Assembly (NCBI GenBank): GCA_964643575.1
Contig: CAZXTD010000021.1
Span: 1-40,934, forward strand
Source: Glaciecola sp964643575
Lineage (GTDB): Bacteria; Pseudomonadota; Gammaproteobacteria; Enterobacterales; Alteromonadaceae
Direction of reading: 5' to 3'
Length of the DNA: 40,934 nucleotides
Below the pieces are notes generated by a model. The model worked only from the letters and a program-made list of their open reading frames with translations. It did not search any database and was not told the DNA's origin. Positions 33,524-40,934 of the stretch are shown piece after piece. Every line of letters begins with the position of its first letter. Position 1 is the first letter of the stretch. The translations under genes were made by a program, and so were the position numbers.

Positions 33524-34607
33524 TCATATCATTCCAAACCATAACAGCTTCACCGCAAAGCTTATTCGCTTTTTTACAGTGCCTCCCGACTGCATCAAAC
33601 AGAATCAAGCGTCAGAATACTTTGGCATTTTCATCGCTTGTTTTTGTGCCTATGGCGTCAATATTGTTTTGCCACTCGGGTTTATTTTTGAGGGGCTCTA
33701 TGGCTTAGCTGCTGTCAGTATTATTTCGGTAGCTATGTGGACTGCGGCATTAATCCTAACTCGCAAAGGAAACTTTGAAGCTGCGCTCATTATTGGCACC
33801 ATTGAAATCATTCAACATGTTCTTATTGTGGTGTGGGTAATAGGTACAGCTTATGGCATGCAAGTATTTATTTGGGCTGCGGTTTGTTACACCGCCATTA
33901 ATCCCGGTGCAGGGCAGCGCAATGCTATCGTTTTAAGTTCGTTAAGCTTGGCAAGTTTAGTGGCAATTACTTATGTCTTTCCACCCACTACCGACGTAAA
34001 ACCATATAAAGACTACATCGACTTTATTTATGTGGGTTTTACCGTTATAGCGTCTTTACCAACAATGATTGTTCTAATGGTAGTTAAGTCAGTGCTTATC
34101 AGAAAACGTAAAAAGCTGGCCAGGTTGGCCAATAAAGATCTTCTTACCGGGCTCTATAATCGCAGATTTTTTTATGATTTTCTCGAATCACGAATACGAC
34201 ATTTTGAAAAAAAAGGCGAGCCCTTTACCTTAGCGATGGTCGATATTGATCATTTTAAAGCAGTTAATGATAGCTATGGTCATGATATAGGCGACCAAGT
34301 ATTAGTAGACGTATCTAAGTTACTGAAAGGGGCTTTGCGTGAAAGCGATAGCATTGCTCGTTGGGGCGGCGAAGAGTTTTTATTGATACTTAGAAAATGC
34401 GATACACCGCATTGCTCAAATACGCTTACCCGAATTATGGATACACTCAAAGCTAATAAAGTATCGCTCAAGTCGCTCAGCATTACCGCAAGTGTCGGTG
34501 CTGCTGAGGCAACAAGCGGTGAAACTATCGACCAGCTAATTAAGCGAGCGGATGTTGCTTTATACCAAGCTAAAAAAGACGGTCGCGATAGAGTCGTGAT
34601 TGCTTAA
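33510..34607 (+). CDS. Membrane diguanylate cyclase with intact I-site
   Basis: A 365-residue protein built like its upstream neighbour: N-terminal membrane region (about residues 38-198) and C-terminal GGDEF domain. DLLTGLYNRRFFYDF, MVDIDHFKAVNDSYGHD and RWGGEEF (GGEEF 286-290) look catalytically complete. Here RESD (277-280) matches the RxxD inhibitory site at the correct five-residue spacing, so c-di-GMP can bind and restrain it. The 14-bp overlap, shared architecture and similar motifs point to tandem duplication. The membrane part resembles no sensor domain I can name. Its stop overlaps the convergent DUF2855 gene by four bases. Confidence 0.93.
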   Translation: MSKSSHIIPNHNSFTAKLIRFFTVPPDCIKQNQASEYFGIFIACFCAYGVNIVLPLGFIFEGLYGLAAVSIISVAMWTAALILTRKGNFEAALIIGTIEIIQHVLIVVWVIGTAYGMQVFIWAAVCYTAINPGAGQRNAIVLSSLSLASLVAITYVFPPTTDVKPYKDYIDFIYVGFTVIASLPTMIVLMVVKSVLIRKRKKLARLANKDLLTGLYNRRFFYDFLESRIRHFEKKGEPFTLAMVDIDHFKAVNDSYGHDIGDQVLVDVSKLLKGALRESDSIARWGGEEFLLILRKCDTPHCSNTLTRIMDTLKANKVSLKSLSITASVGAAEATSGETIDQLIKRADVALYQAKKDGRDRVVIA

Positions 34608-35704
34608 TCTAAGTTGACTATTAAACCCTCATCTGCAGGAATCTTACCGTCGCAAAGCGCAGGGAATATTTCAGCCATACCTTCTAAACCAATTATTTCT
34701 TTGGTTTTAAGCCATTCACGGCTTTTGGTAATTGTCATGCTCATATATTCACGGCTTTTTGCGTCAAAGCCTTGCGGGCCCCAATCTTTAAGCCGTTTTT
34801 GTATTTGTGAAGGCGCAAAAAACATCTGACTACGGTCTCTTATAAAATCGGGGCCCATGTTGCTCTGATGCCAGTGCGTGACGCCCACATTTGAGCAAAA
34901 CTGCATATTATCCCCAAGGTGTTTATGTAAGGTGTTTAACACTACGCCATTGCCCGACATATCAACAATTACTGTTGGTTTGCTGGCATCAATTTGAGTA
35001 ATCTGCTCATACGATAACGCTTCATCATACACTTTGAGGTTTTTTACCATCTCTAGGTTATGGGTCGACGTAAGGCCTATTTGTGTAGGGGCGTTATTGT
35101 CTGCAGCAATACCGTAAGCTAAACCGGTACTGGTTTTACTCGATGCACTGATGATGATAATTTGTTCAGCCTTGAACCAATCATTGTCTTGAAAATAATC
35201 ATACAAAACAAATGCAGTAATATGCAGTGGGTACAGCAACATACGGTCGTTTTCAGTGTTAGCGTTGTAGCCAGGCTCGTGTTCTACGCGTCTATACATG
35301 TTATAACCCGCAGGCAAATGGCTGCGATGGGGGCTGGCGTCGACCCAACTTGTTTCACTTAATTTGCTGGGCGTCATAATAAAATGCGAGGCGGGTGGAA
35401 AGTAACCAAATAATCGTTCCCCAACCGGAATGTGAGGATGTTTACTTGCGACAATTTCTGCAAAACCCCAAACAGGCAGCACACCCCACTCATCAACATC
35501 GTCACCGGGTTGTTCAACGGGCGGGAAAAACTGCCAATAGCCAATTTTTTCACCTACCACAGCGTAGGTCACATTATTTGCTGTCAGTGCAAATTTGTGA
35601 ATTTTTACCAGTACTTGTTGGTCGACAAGGTTCGATTCTGATAGGCTTTGCTCAACAATACGCGTTTTGCTGTAGTTGGCTTTGTTTAATTGTAATTGGC
35701 TCAT
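34604..35704 (-). CDS. DUF2855-family protein (oxidoreductase-like, function unknown)
   Basis: A 366-residue protein of the DUF2855 family, whose members look like distant medium-chain alcohol dehydrogenase/quinone reductase relatives. The start MSQLQLNKANYSKTRIVEQSL, VLVKIHKFALTANNVTYAVVGEKIGYWQFFP (in part), PVWGFAEIV and the Rossmann-type IIIISASSKTSTGLAYGI are characteristic. A later segment, THWHQSNMGPDFIRDRSQMFFAP, is also conserved in the family as I recall it. The zinc-binding cysteines of true alcohol dehydrogenases are not seen. Cellular role unknown. It stands alone between cyclase and ACT-protein genes. Confidence 0.85.
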   Translation of the reverse strand: MSQLQLNKANYSKTRIVEQSLSESNLVDQQVLVKIHKFALTANNVTYAVVGEKIGYWQFFPPVEQPGDDVDEWGVLPVWGFAEIVASKHPHIPVGERLFGYFPPASHFIMTPSKLSETSWVDASPHRSHLPAGYNMYRRVEHEPGYNANTENDRMLLYPLHITAFVLYDYFQDNDWFKAEQIIIISASSKTSTGLAYGIAADNNAPTQIGLTSTHNLEMVKNLKVYDEALSYEQITQIDASKPTVIVDMSGNGVVLNTLHKHLGDNMQFCSNVGVTHWHQSNMGPDFIRDRSQMFFAPSQIQKRLKDWGPQGFDAKSREYMSMTITKSREWLKTKEIIGLEGMAEIFPALCDGKIPADEGLIVNLD

Positions 35705-35830
35705 GTTTATTCCCTCAATGATTTTACATAGGAAAACATGGAGCGCTTTATCAAGTCAAATTACCCAAAGTAAGGCGGCCGTATAATAAGTGATTATATT
35801 GTTATTCAATAAATGCGAGGAAGTAAGTAA

Positions 35831-36253
35831 ATGCCAGGTGAAACCAACCTTTCTGCCCTGATTAAATCTATGGATCCTGTATTGCTTGAGGGTAACTTTG
35901 TATTTGCCAGCATCCCGTATACCGAACAAGAAATGCTTGGCATGCTATTTTCTTCTAATACACTACCGATGGGCACATTTACCGAAAACGAAGGCTACTC
36001 GGTGATACTTAAAGAGCAACAGGCAACCAAGATGGGCCTGTCATTTGATGGCCTATTTGCTTGCATCACGCTGAATATCCACTCGAGCCTAGACGCTGTA
36101 GGCTTAACTGCGGCTATCGCCACTTGTTTGAGTGAGCATAATATCAGTGCAAACGTGGTTGCGGCGTATTTTCATGACCACGTATTTATAGCGAAGCAAG
36201 ATGCATCAAGGGCCTTACTAGCCCTACAAGCACTCAGCGCCCAAGCCTTATAA
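35831..36253 (+). CDS. ACT-domain protein (DUF2241-like)
   Basis: A 140-residue protein with two small ACT-like folds. The first is near residues 1-60 (GETNLSALIKSMDPVLLEGNFVF) and the second near 65-130 (GLFACITLNIHSSLDAVGLTAAIATCLSEHNISANVV). ACT folds usually bind amino acids and regulate metabolic enzymes, but stand-alone members like this have no defined target. GAGG with AAG lies about 10 bp before the ATG. It is convergent with the dipeptide epimerase, five bases apart. Confidence 0.82.
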   Translation: MPGETNLSALIKSMDPVLLEGNFVFASIPYTEQEMLGMLFSSNTLPMGTFTENEGYSVILKEQQATKMGLSFDGLFACITLNIHSSLDAVGLTAAIATCLSEHNISANVVAAYFHDHVFIAKQDASRALLALQALSAQAL

Positions 36254-36258
36254 AATCG

Positions 36259-37410
36259 TTAGCCTTGTGCAATACTATTTCCTTCTCCCCACAAATGTTG
36301 GTGTGAAGGTGACATAGTGCCATGTTTAAACACAAAGCCATTTTTACGGTCTTTGGCGACTAATACCGGCCCATCTAAGTCTATGTAGTCTGCTTGGTCT
36401 GCCAACAGGTAAATGGGTGCCATAGCTAAACTTGAGGCCACCATACAGCCTAACATTACCTGCATATTGTGCGCCTTTGCTTGTTTTAGTACTTCAAGCG
36501 CTTCACTTAATCCTCCCGTTTTGTCGAGCTTGATATTAAGCGCTTGATACTTTTTTGAGAGCGCTGCGACTTTGTCGCTACCATGGCACGACTCGTCGGC
36601 ACAAAGTGTAATAGGCGACTTAAACGTGAGCAAAGCATCATCGTCACTTGCTGGTAACGGTTGCTCTATTAGTACCACATTGAGTTGTTTTAATTGTTGT
36701 GCACAACTTTCAAGTGTTTGTATATCCCAAGCTTCGTTAGCATCCACAATAAACTTAACGTTTGGGCATGCGGCATGAATACTTTGCATTTTTTGCACAA
36801 CATCTTCTTTGTCTAATTTCACTTTTAACAACGGCAAGTGAGCCAACTTCGCAGCAGACCTTTGCATCAGGTCGATACTATCAATGCTGAGCGTTTGTGC
36901 GCTAGTTGCGCGCTTAGGTAGCGGCATATCAATCAAGCTAGACACACTGCTTTGTTCTAGCTTTGCAAGTAAGTCCCAACAAGCGCAATCAATAAGGTTT
37001 CTGGCTGACCCAAGTTTTAGGTTTGTAAGATGTTTGTTCATCACAGACTTGATAAGGTGAGCGCTTTTTATACCTTGCTCTGTGTTAAATAGAATTGAAG
37101 AATAACTATTCTTGTTTTGGTTTTGAGCGTGAGGACGACGTTCAGACTCTATATCAATCGAACTTTCAAGTTGGTTTATTGACTTGGCTAAGTGGAATGC
37201 GAAGTCGTTAAGCTCTTTACTCACTGATTCAAGCGATTCATTGTAGCGAGCATAGGGAACAGCTTCTGACCAACCCGTTGCAGTTTGTGAACCGTTCGAT
37301 AACTGTAGTTCTAGCACTAATACGTGCGCGTGCGTCTTCGCACCGCGAGCGATACGAAAAACTTCAGCAAGCTCGAACGACTTAGGATAGCAAGTAAATG
37401 TCAGTTTCAT
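36259..37410 (-). CDS. Dipeptide (L-Ala-D/L-Glu-type) epimerase, enolase superfamily
   Basis: A 383-residue enzyme of the muconate-lactonising subgroup of the enolase superfamily. The catalytic lysine motif LKVKLD (Lys196, Lys198), metal ligands Asp223 in VDANEAW, Glu249 in IEQP and Asp272 in ADES, and the second catalytic lysine in NIKLDKTGG (Lys294) are all present. It likely epimerises L-Ala-D-Glu from murein or a related dipeptide. It is longer than the usual 320-350 residues because of a polar insertion at about 83-130 (HAQNQNKNSYSS region). It has no murein-peptide neighbour in this window. The true substrate class is inferred. Confidence 0.85.
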   Translation of the reverse strand: MKLTFTCYPKSFELAEVFRIARGAKTHAHVLVLELQLSNGSQTATGWSEAVPYARYNESLESVSKELNDFAFHLAKSINQLESSIDIESERRPHAQNQNKNSYSSILFNTEQGIKSAHLIKSVMNKHLTNLKLGSARNLIDCACWDLLAKLEQSSVSSLIDMPLPKRATSAQTLSIDSIDLMQRSAAKLAHLPLLKVKLDKEDVVQKMQSIHAACPNVKFIVDANEAWDIQTLESCAQQLKQLNVVLIEQPLPASDDDALLTFKSPITLCADESCHGSDKVAALSKKYQALNIKLDKTGGLSEALEVLKQAKAHNMQVMLGCMVASSLAMAPIYLLADQADYIDLDGPVLVAKDRKNGFVFKHGTMSPSHQHLWGEGNSIAQG

Positions 37411-37483
37411 TGAAAGAAAAGCCGATATGTTCTGGTCTTATTTTATACAAACCATAGCGTATTTGGTTTGTGTGAGTTAGGGA

Positions 37484-37563
37484 GGGAGCGGGCCGTCAGT
37501 TTGTACGGGTTGTTCATACTACCACATGCATTTGGAACTGTTGCATGAGATGGCCCGCGACCC
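37484..37563. repeat. Nested inverted repeats in an intergenic region
   Basis: GGGAGCGGGCC (37484-37494) pairs with GGCCCGCGACCC (37552-37563), a 7-bp GC-rich stem plus 3 bp across an internal loop. Inside it CATGCA (37525-37530) pairs with TGCATG (37542-37547). The roughly 80-nt element lies 75 bp upstream of the epimerase start and 46 bp downstream of the lipoprotein stop (both minus-strand). It is clearly more GC-rich than its surroundings. No T-tract follows on either strand. Confidence 0.5.
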
Positions 37564-37609
37564 TCTTTACTTCTATCTCTTGTGTATACTTTTTAAACCC
37601 TGCTTTTGT

Positions 37610-38077
37610 TTAGTCTATTCTAACGATGAGTAATTCTGGCTCGTCGTTATCAGATACATCAAGCACAAATCGATAATTACCGGTTTCGTTTGGCGTAAAC
37701 TGTAAGTTGAGAGAGTCAGCTTCACAATTAAGTTCGACAGCATCGTCTAATTCGAGTGGTGAATCAGCATATTGACTGCCGCAGTTGAGTTCCATTGTCC
37801 AATTTGCGTCGGCCACTTTAAAGTCATAAGGTTGGCCATCGGCAATTAATTCAAAACTTGCCGCATAAGTATCTGCGCTTATTGGCATTAACTTAAAACC
37901 TTCGCTCGCTTCCCACCAGTTAAATACTCCGCGCAAATACATATTGGAATAGTCTTTGTCGGGAACCGGGCTAAAGAAGTCTTTTGGCATCGAACTCGCG
38001 CAACCGGCGAGTATCGGTATAACTGTGATTGCCACAAAGGCCTTTATTATTGTTTTAGCTTGCATCTGTTTTTTCAC
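37610..38077 (-). CDS. Lipoprotein with carbohydrate-binding-like beta domain
   Basis: A 155-residue exported lipoprotein. The signal peptide ends in the lipobox ILAGC (Cys26). The mature part begins with a short linker, then MYLRGVFNWWEASEGFKL...YDFKVADANW, a pattern recalling CBM48/pullulanase-type N-terminal domains that bind alpha-glucans. The C-terminal half continues as beta strands (LNLQFTPNETGNYRFVLDV). It starts with GTG at 38075-38077, only 10 bp after glyS; an ATG at 38065 (MQAKT) is an alternative. It is probably co-transcribed with glyQS. Function unknown, carbohydrate binding is inference. Confidence 0.7.
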   Translation of the reverse strand: MKKQMQAKTIIKAFVAITVIPILAGCASSMPKDFFSPVPDKDYSNMYLRGVFNWWEASEGFKLMPISADTYAASFELIADGQPYDFKVADANWTMELNCGSQYADSPLELDDAVELNCEADSLNLQFTPNETGNYRFVLDVSDNDEPELLIVRID

Positions 38078-38087
38078 GTTTTGCCAA

Positions 38088-40190
38088 TTAAAAATTCAAA
38101 ACCGAAATATCGGCGACCGATAAAAATAACTTACGTACATGCGATACTAGGGCAATACGGTTGTTTTTAAGCGCTTCATCGTCAGCCATTATCATTACCT
38201 TATCAAAAAATGCGTCTAATGCATCTTTTAATGAAGATAACTGACTCAGCACTGCGGCGTAGTTATTTTCATTTGCTAAAGCAGGAACGTGCTCTTCGAC
38301 ATTTGAATACGCTTCAAACAAAGCAAGTTCCTCTGCTTGGCTAAGCAGACTCTTGTCGATATTCGCAACAGAATCTATGCTGATGTTGTTCTTTGCTAGT
38401 ATGTTTGCTACTCGTTTATTGGCCTTGACTAAGCTTTCTGCACTGCTCGTTTGTGCAAATTCGGCTACTGCAATTACGCGTTGGTTAATATCACTTAAAG
38501 AATGAGCTTGGTCACATTCTAAAACGGCTGCAACAACATCGCCGCTGATATCTTTGTCGGCGTAGAAGGGCTTTAAACGGTCGATTAAGAAAGATACAAC
38601 TTGCGCTTGTACTTTTTTATTCGATAGTTTGTCGCCAAACAAAGCTGCCACTGCACTTACAATGTCGCTAAGTTTTACGTCGGCTTTAAAAGCAACCAAA
38701 ATACGTAAAATACCAATGGCGCTGCGGCGCAATGCAAAGGGATCTTTATCGCCTTTTGGTAGTTTGTTGATACCAAAAATACCGACCAATGTATCGAGTT
38801 TTTCAGCTAAAGAAACTAACATACCGGCCATTGTGGTGGGTAGCTCGTCGCCCGCAAATCGAGGTAAATACTGTTCTTTAATCGCTAGAGCGACTGCTTC
38901 GTTTTCACCGTCTTTGAGTGCATAGTGGTAGCCCATTACGCCTTGAACACTCGGAAATTCCATTACCATATTGCTTACAAGGTCGGCTTTTGCCAAAAAT
39001 GCAGCGCGCGCGGCATCGCTTTTATCTTGAGTACTCGCGTTTATGAGCTCACCAATAATTTGCGTAATCTTGCTCACTCGCTCAGACTTTTCAGCAACAG
39101 TGCCGAGTTCTTTCTGAAATAAAATACTACTTAGTTTAGTGGTTTTATCAGCTAGGCTGGTTTTTTGATCGGTTTCAAAAAAGAACTTCGCGTCGGCAAG
39201 GCGAGGGCGAATGACCTTTTCGTTTCCTGAAACAATTTGGCTTGGATCTTTACTTTCAATGTTACTTACAAATAAGAAAGTCGACACTAGATCGCCTGCT
39301 TCACTTAGCAAAGGCACGTATTTTTGGTCGTCTTTCATTGTGTAAATTAGTGCCTCTTTAGGCACGCTTAAAAATTCTTCCTCAAATTTAGCTTTTAGTA
39401 CGACGGGCCACTCTACCAAAGACGATATTTCTTCAAGTAGTTCGGTGTTGTAGTCGGGCACCAAAGATAGAGCAGAGGCTTTAGCAATAAGTTGTTCTTC
39501 TATAGCTTGCATACGCGAGGCATAGTCGACCAATACATATTGAGATTTCATGGTATCTACGTAATTGTCTGCATGCGCTAAGGTGAGGCGATGGTCACCA
39601 TGGAATCGGTGCCCAGATACTTGGTTTGACGCGGTTAAACCTAATAGCTCAACGTTGATGACTTCTGTTCCAAATAAAACGCATAGGGTGTGAGCGGGTC
39701 GAATAAATTCGCTTGTTGAGTTACCCCAACGCATAGGTTTTGGAATAGGCAGTTGCTTAATAGTACGTTCAAGTGCGCCTTGCAATTGACTGTCGAGGCT
39801 TTGCCCCGGCACGGCAGCCTTATGCAGTAGCCATTCACCTTTATCGGTCACTAAACGCTCGGCTTGCTCTATGCTAATACCATTGCCGCGTGCCCAACCT
39901 AAAGCGGCTTTGGTCGGCTCGCCATTGGCATCAAACGCTTGGGCAACAGCAGGCCCGCGTTTATCAACCACTTTATCGGCTTGTTTACGCTCACATTGCA
40001 CAAATGCCACTGCTAATCTGCGCGGTGCGCCAAAAGTAATGAATTCTTGATAGTTAAAACCCAGCTTGTCTAGCTCTGAGGCGAGGCCTTGGGCAAAACT
40101 TGCTGATAGCGCTTTAAGTGATTTGGGCGGCAGTTCTTCGGTGCCTAGTTCAACAAGTAATGTTTGTTTGTCGAGATTTTGTGTGCTCAT
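38088..40190 (-). CDS. glyS: Glycyl-tRNA synthetase beta subunit
   Basis: The tRNA-recognition subunit of the heterotetrameric glycyl-tRNA synthetase. The ATG at 40190 (MSTQNLDKQTLLVELGTEELPPK) is chosen; it overlaps the glyQ stop by one base, and the longer open frame upstream is not conserved. 700 residues (E. coli 689). ELGTEELPP near the N-terminus, GAPRRLAV, KRGPAVAQAFD, MRWGNS and the C-terminal anticodon-binding region (FFDKVMIMADDEALKNNRIAL) are family features. Confidence 0.97.
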   Translation of the reverse strand: MSTQNLDKQTLLVELGTEELPPKSLKALSASFAQGLASELDKLGFNYQEFITFGAPRRLAVAFVQCERKQADKVVDKRGPAVAQAFDANGEPTKAALGWARGNGISIEQAERLVTDKGEWLLHKAAVPGQSLDSQLQGALERTIKQLPIPKPMRWGNSTSEFIRPAHTLCVLFGTEVINVELLGLTASNQVSGHRFHGDHRLTLAHADNYVDTMKSQYVLVDYASRMQAIEEQLIAKASALSLVPDYNTELLEEISSLVEWPVVLKAKFEEEFLSVPKEALIYTMKDDQKYVPLLSEAGDLVSTFLFVSNIESKDPSQIVSGNEKVIRPRLADAKFFFETDQKTSLADKTTKLSSILFQKELGTVAEKSERVSKITQIIGELINASTQDKSDAARAAFLAKADLVSNMVMEFPSVQGVMGYHYALKDGENEAVALAIKEQYLPRFAGDELPTTMAGMLVSLAEKLDTLVGIFGINKLPKGDKDPFALRRSAIGILRILVAFKADVKLSDIVSAVAALFGDKLSNKKVQAQVVSFLIDRLKPFYADKDISGDVVAAVLECDQAHSLSDINQRVIAVAEFAQTSSAESLVKANKRVANILAKNNISIDSVANIDKSLLSQAEELALFEAYSNVEEHVPALANENNYAAVLSQLSSLKDALDAFFDKVMIMADDEALKNNRIALVSHVRKLFLSVADISVLNF

Positions 40191-40934
40191 TATGCTTTTT
40201 CCTCGACGGCTGCTTGGGTATTGCAAAGCGGAAAACCTAAAGCTTCGCGAGAATCGTAATACATTTGTGCACAGGCTTTTGACAGTGTGCGTACACGTAA
40301 AATATAGCCTTGGCGTTCGGTTACCGAAATAGCTTGGCGCGCATCTAACAAGTTAAATACATGAGACGCTTTCATAACATGTTCGTATGCTGGCAAAGGC
40401 AGTTGCGCTTCAATTAAGTTCTGGCATACGCGCTCGTATTCATCAAAGCTAGCGAACAAAAACTCAACGTTGGCGTGTTCAAAATTGTAAGCAGATTGTT
40501 CTTTTTCGTTTTGTAAAAACACATCACCATAAGTCACTTTGCCATGAGGGCCATTGGTCCAGACCAAATCGTAAATACTATCGACACCTTGCATATACAT
40601 AGCGAGACGCTCGAGGCCATAAGTGATTTCACCGGTAACAGGCTTACATTCGAGGCCGCCCACTTGCTGGAAATAAGTAAACTGAGTCACTTCCATGCCG
40701 TTTAGCCAAATCTCCCATCCTAGTCCCCATGCGCCTAGTGTTGGAGATTCCCAGTTATCTTCAACAAAGCGTATGTCGTGCACTAGAGGGTCAAAACCAA
40801 GCATTTTCAATGAACCTAAGTACAATTCTTGGATGTTGTCCGGTGAAGGCTTTAACATGACCTGAAATTGGTAGTAGTGCTGCAAACGGTTTGGGTTTTC
40901 GCCGTAGCGGCCGTCGGTGGGGCGCCTGCAGGGT
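40190..40934 (-). CDS. glyQ: Glycyl-tRNA synthetase alpha subunit (5' end cut by window edge)
   Basis: The catalytic class II subunit of the heterotetrameric enzyme. The frame runs off the window end; the first visible codons read PCRRPTDGRYGENPNRLQHYYQF, which corresponds to about residue 60 of E. coli GlyQ (303 aa), so about 248 codons are present and the N-terminal part lies beyond 40934. FVEDNWESPTLGAWGLGWE, NGMEVTQFTYFQQVGG and ITYGLERLAMY are class II motifs. Translationally coupled to glyS. Confidence 0.97.
   Translation of the reverse strand, partial: PCRRPTDGRYGENPNRLQHYYQFQVMLKPSPDNIQELYLGSLKMLGFDPLVHDIRFVEDNWESPTLGAWGLGWEIWLNGMEVTQFTYFQQVGGLECKPVTGEITYGLERLAMYMQGVDSIYDLVWTNGPHGKVTYGDVFLQNEKEQSAYNFEHANVEFLFASFDEYERVCQNLIEAQLPLPAYEHVMKASHVFNLLDARQAISVTERQGYILRVRTLSKACAQMYYDSREALGFPLCNTQAAVEEKA

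Noticed and set aside
35162..35721. Plus-strand open frames opposite the DUF2855 gene
   Set aside because: Antisense shadows of a full-length conserved protein; no ribosome sites or motifs.
40191..40226. Longer glyS start at 40226
   Set aside because: Overlaps the glyQ end and adds residues not found in GlyS; the ATG at 40190 gives a one-base overlap and the ELGTEELPP start.
1..40934. CRISPR arrays, tRNA or rRNA genes, prophage or transposons
   Set aside because: I looked for regularly spaced repeats, cloverleaf-type sequences, integrase or transposase motifs and found none.

Overview
The window is the replication-origin neighbourhood of a gammaproteobacterial chromosome. The genes read most like a marine member of the Alteromonadales (Alteromonas/Glaciecola-like), but I cannot fix the genus from sequence alone. 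The reasons are the order mnmG-oriC-...-mioC-mnmE-...-yidC-yidD-rnpA-rpmH-dnaA-dnaN-recF-gyrB as in Shewanella and Vibrio, a DnaC/DnaT-type helicase-loading pair, glyQS nearby, a moderately AT-rich composition, and marine-style accessory genes (a GH29 alpha-L-fucosidase, a photolyase, membrane diguanylate cyclases). A run of 10 N inside gyrB shows that this is a scaffolded draft assembly. I see no tRNA, rRNA, CRISPR array, insertion sequence or prophage.

Left arm (1-17342, every gene on the minus strand). The start of the ATP synthase operon (atpI, atpB cut by the window edge) follows parA-parB, rsmG and mnmG. The 587-bp gap upstream of mnmG looks like oriC: an AT-rich unwinding region on the mnmG side, then DnaA-box-like 9-mers and five GATC sites. 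In relatives mioC lies directly beside this origin. Here about 5.5 kb lies between them: two secreted or periplasmic alpha/beta-hydrolase esterases, an exported protein I do not recognise, and DnaC-like and DnaT-like genes that join mioC. Then come mnmE, yajQ, yidC, yidD, rnpA and rpmH (44 codons).

Centre (17343-24100). A 515-bp divergent region with strong DnaA boxes separates rpmH from dnaA-dnaN-recF-gyrB on the plus strand, which ends at a clear terminator. Two parS centromere sites lie inside the recF coding sequence and degenerate copies lie at 3438 and 17525. The ParAB system on the left therefore has its targets within 20 kb, and initiation (DnaA, DnaC/T), the sliding clamp, gyrase and segregation are all encoded around the origin.

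Right arm (24100-40934) is mostly accessory. A VOC-fold protein is followed by a convergent minus-strand cluster of response regulator, histidine kinase, membrane-anchored DJ-1/PfpI protein and an envelope aspartic-protease-like PDZ protein. Three half-sites with 11-bp period, of the kind bound by OmpR-family regulators, sit between this cluster and the divergent fucosidase. Then come a CPD photolyase, two overlapping membrane diguanylate cyclases (only the second has the c-di-GMP inhibitory site), a DUF2855 protein, an ACT-domain protein, a dipeptide epimerase with a low-complexity insertion, and a lipoprotein with a carbohydrate-binding-like fold trailing glyQ-glyS (glyQ cut by the window end).

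The points most worth a second look are the displaced origin with helicase-loader genes beside it, the kinase/DJ-1/aspartic-protease cluster with its direct-repeat operator, the hairpin covering the ribosome site of a TTG-start esterase, and the hidden sequence missing from gyrB.
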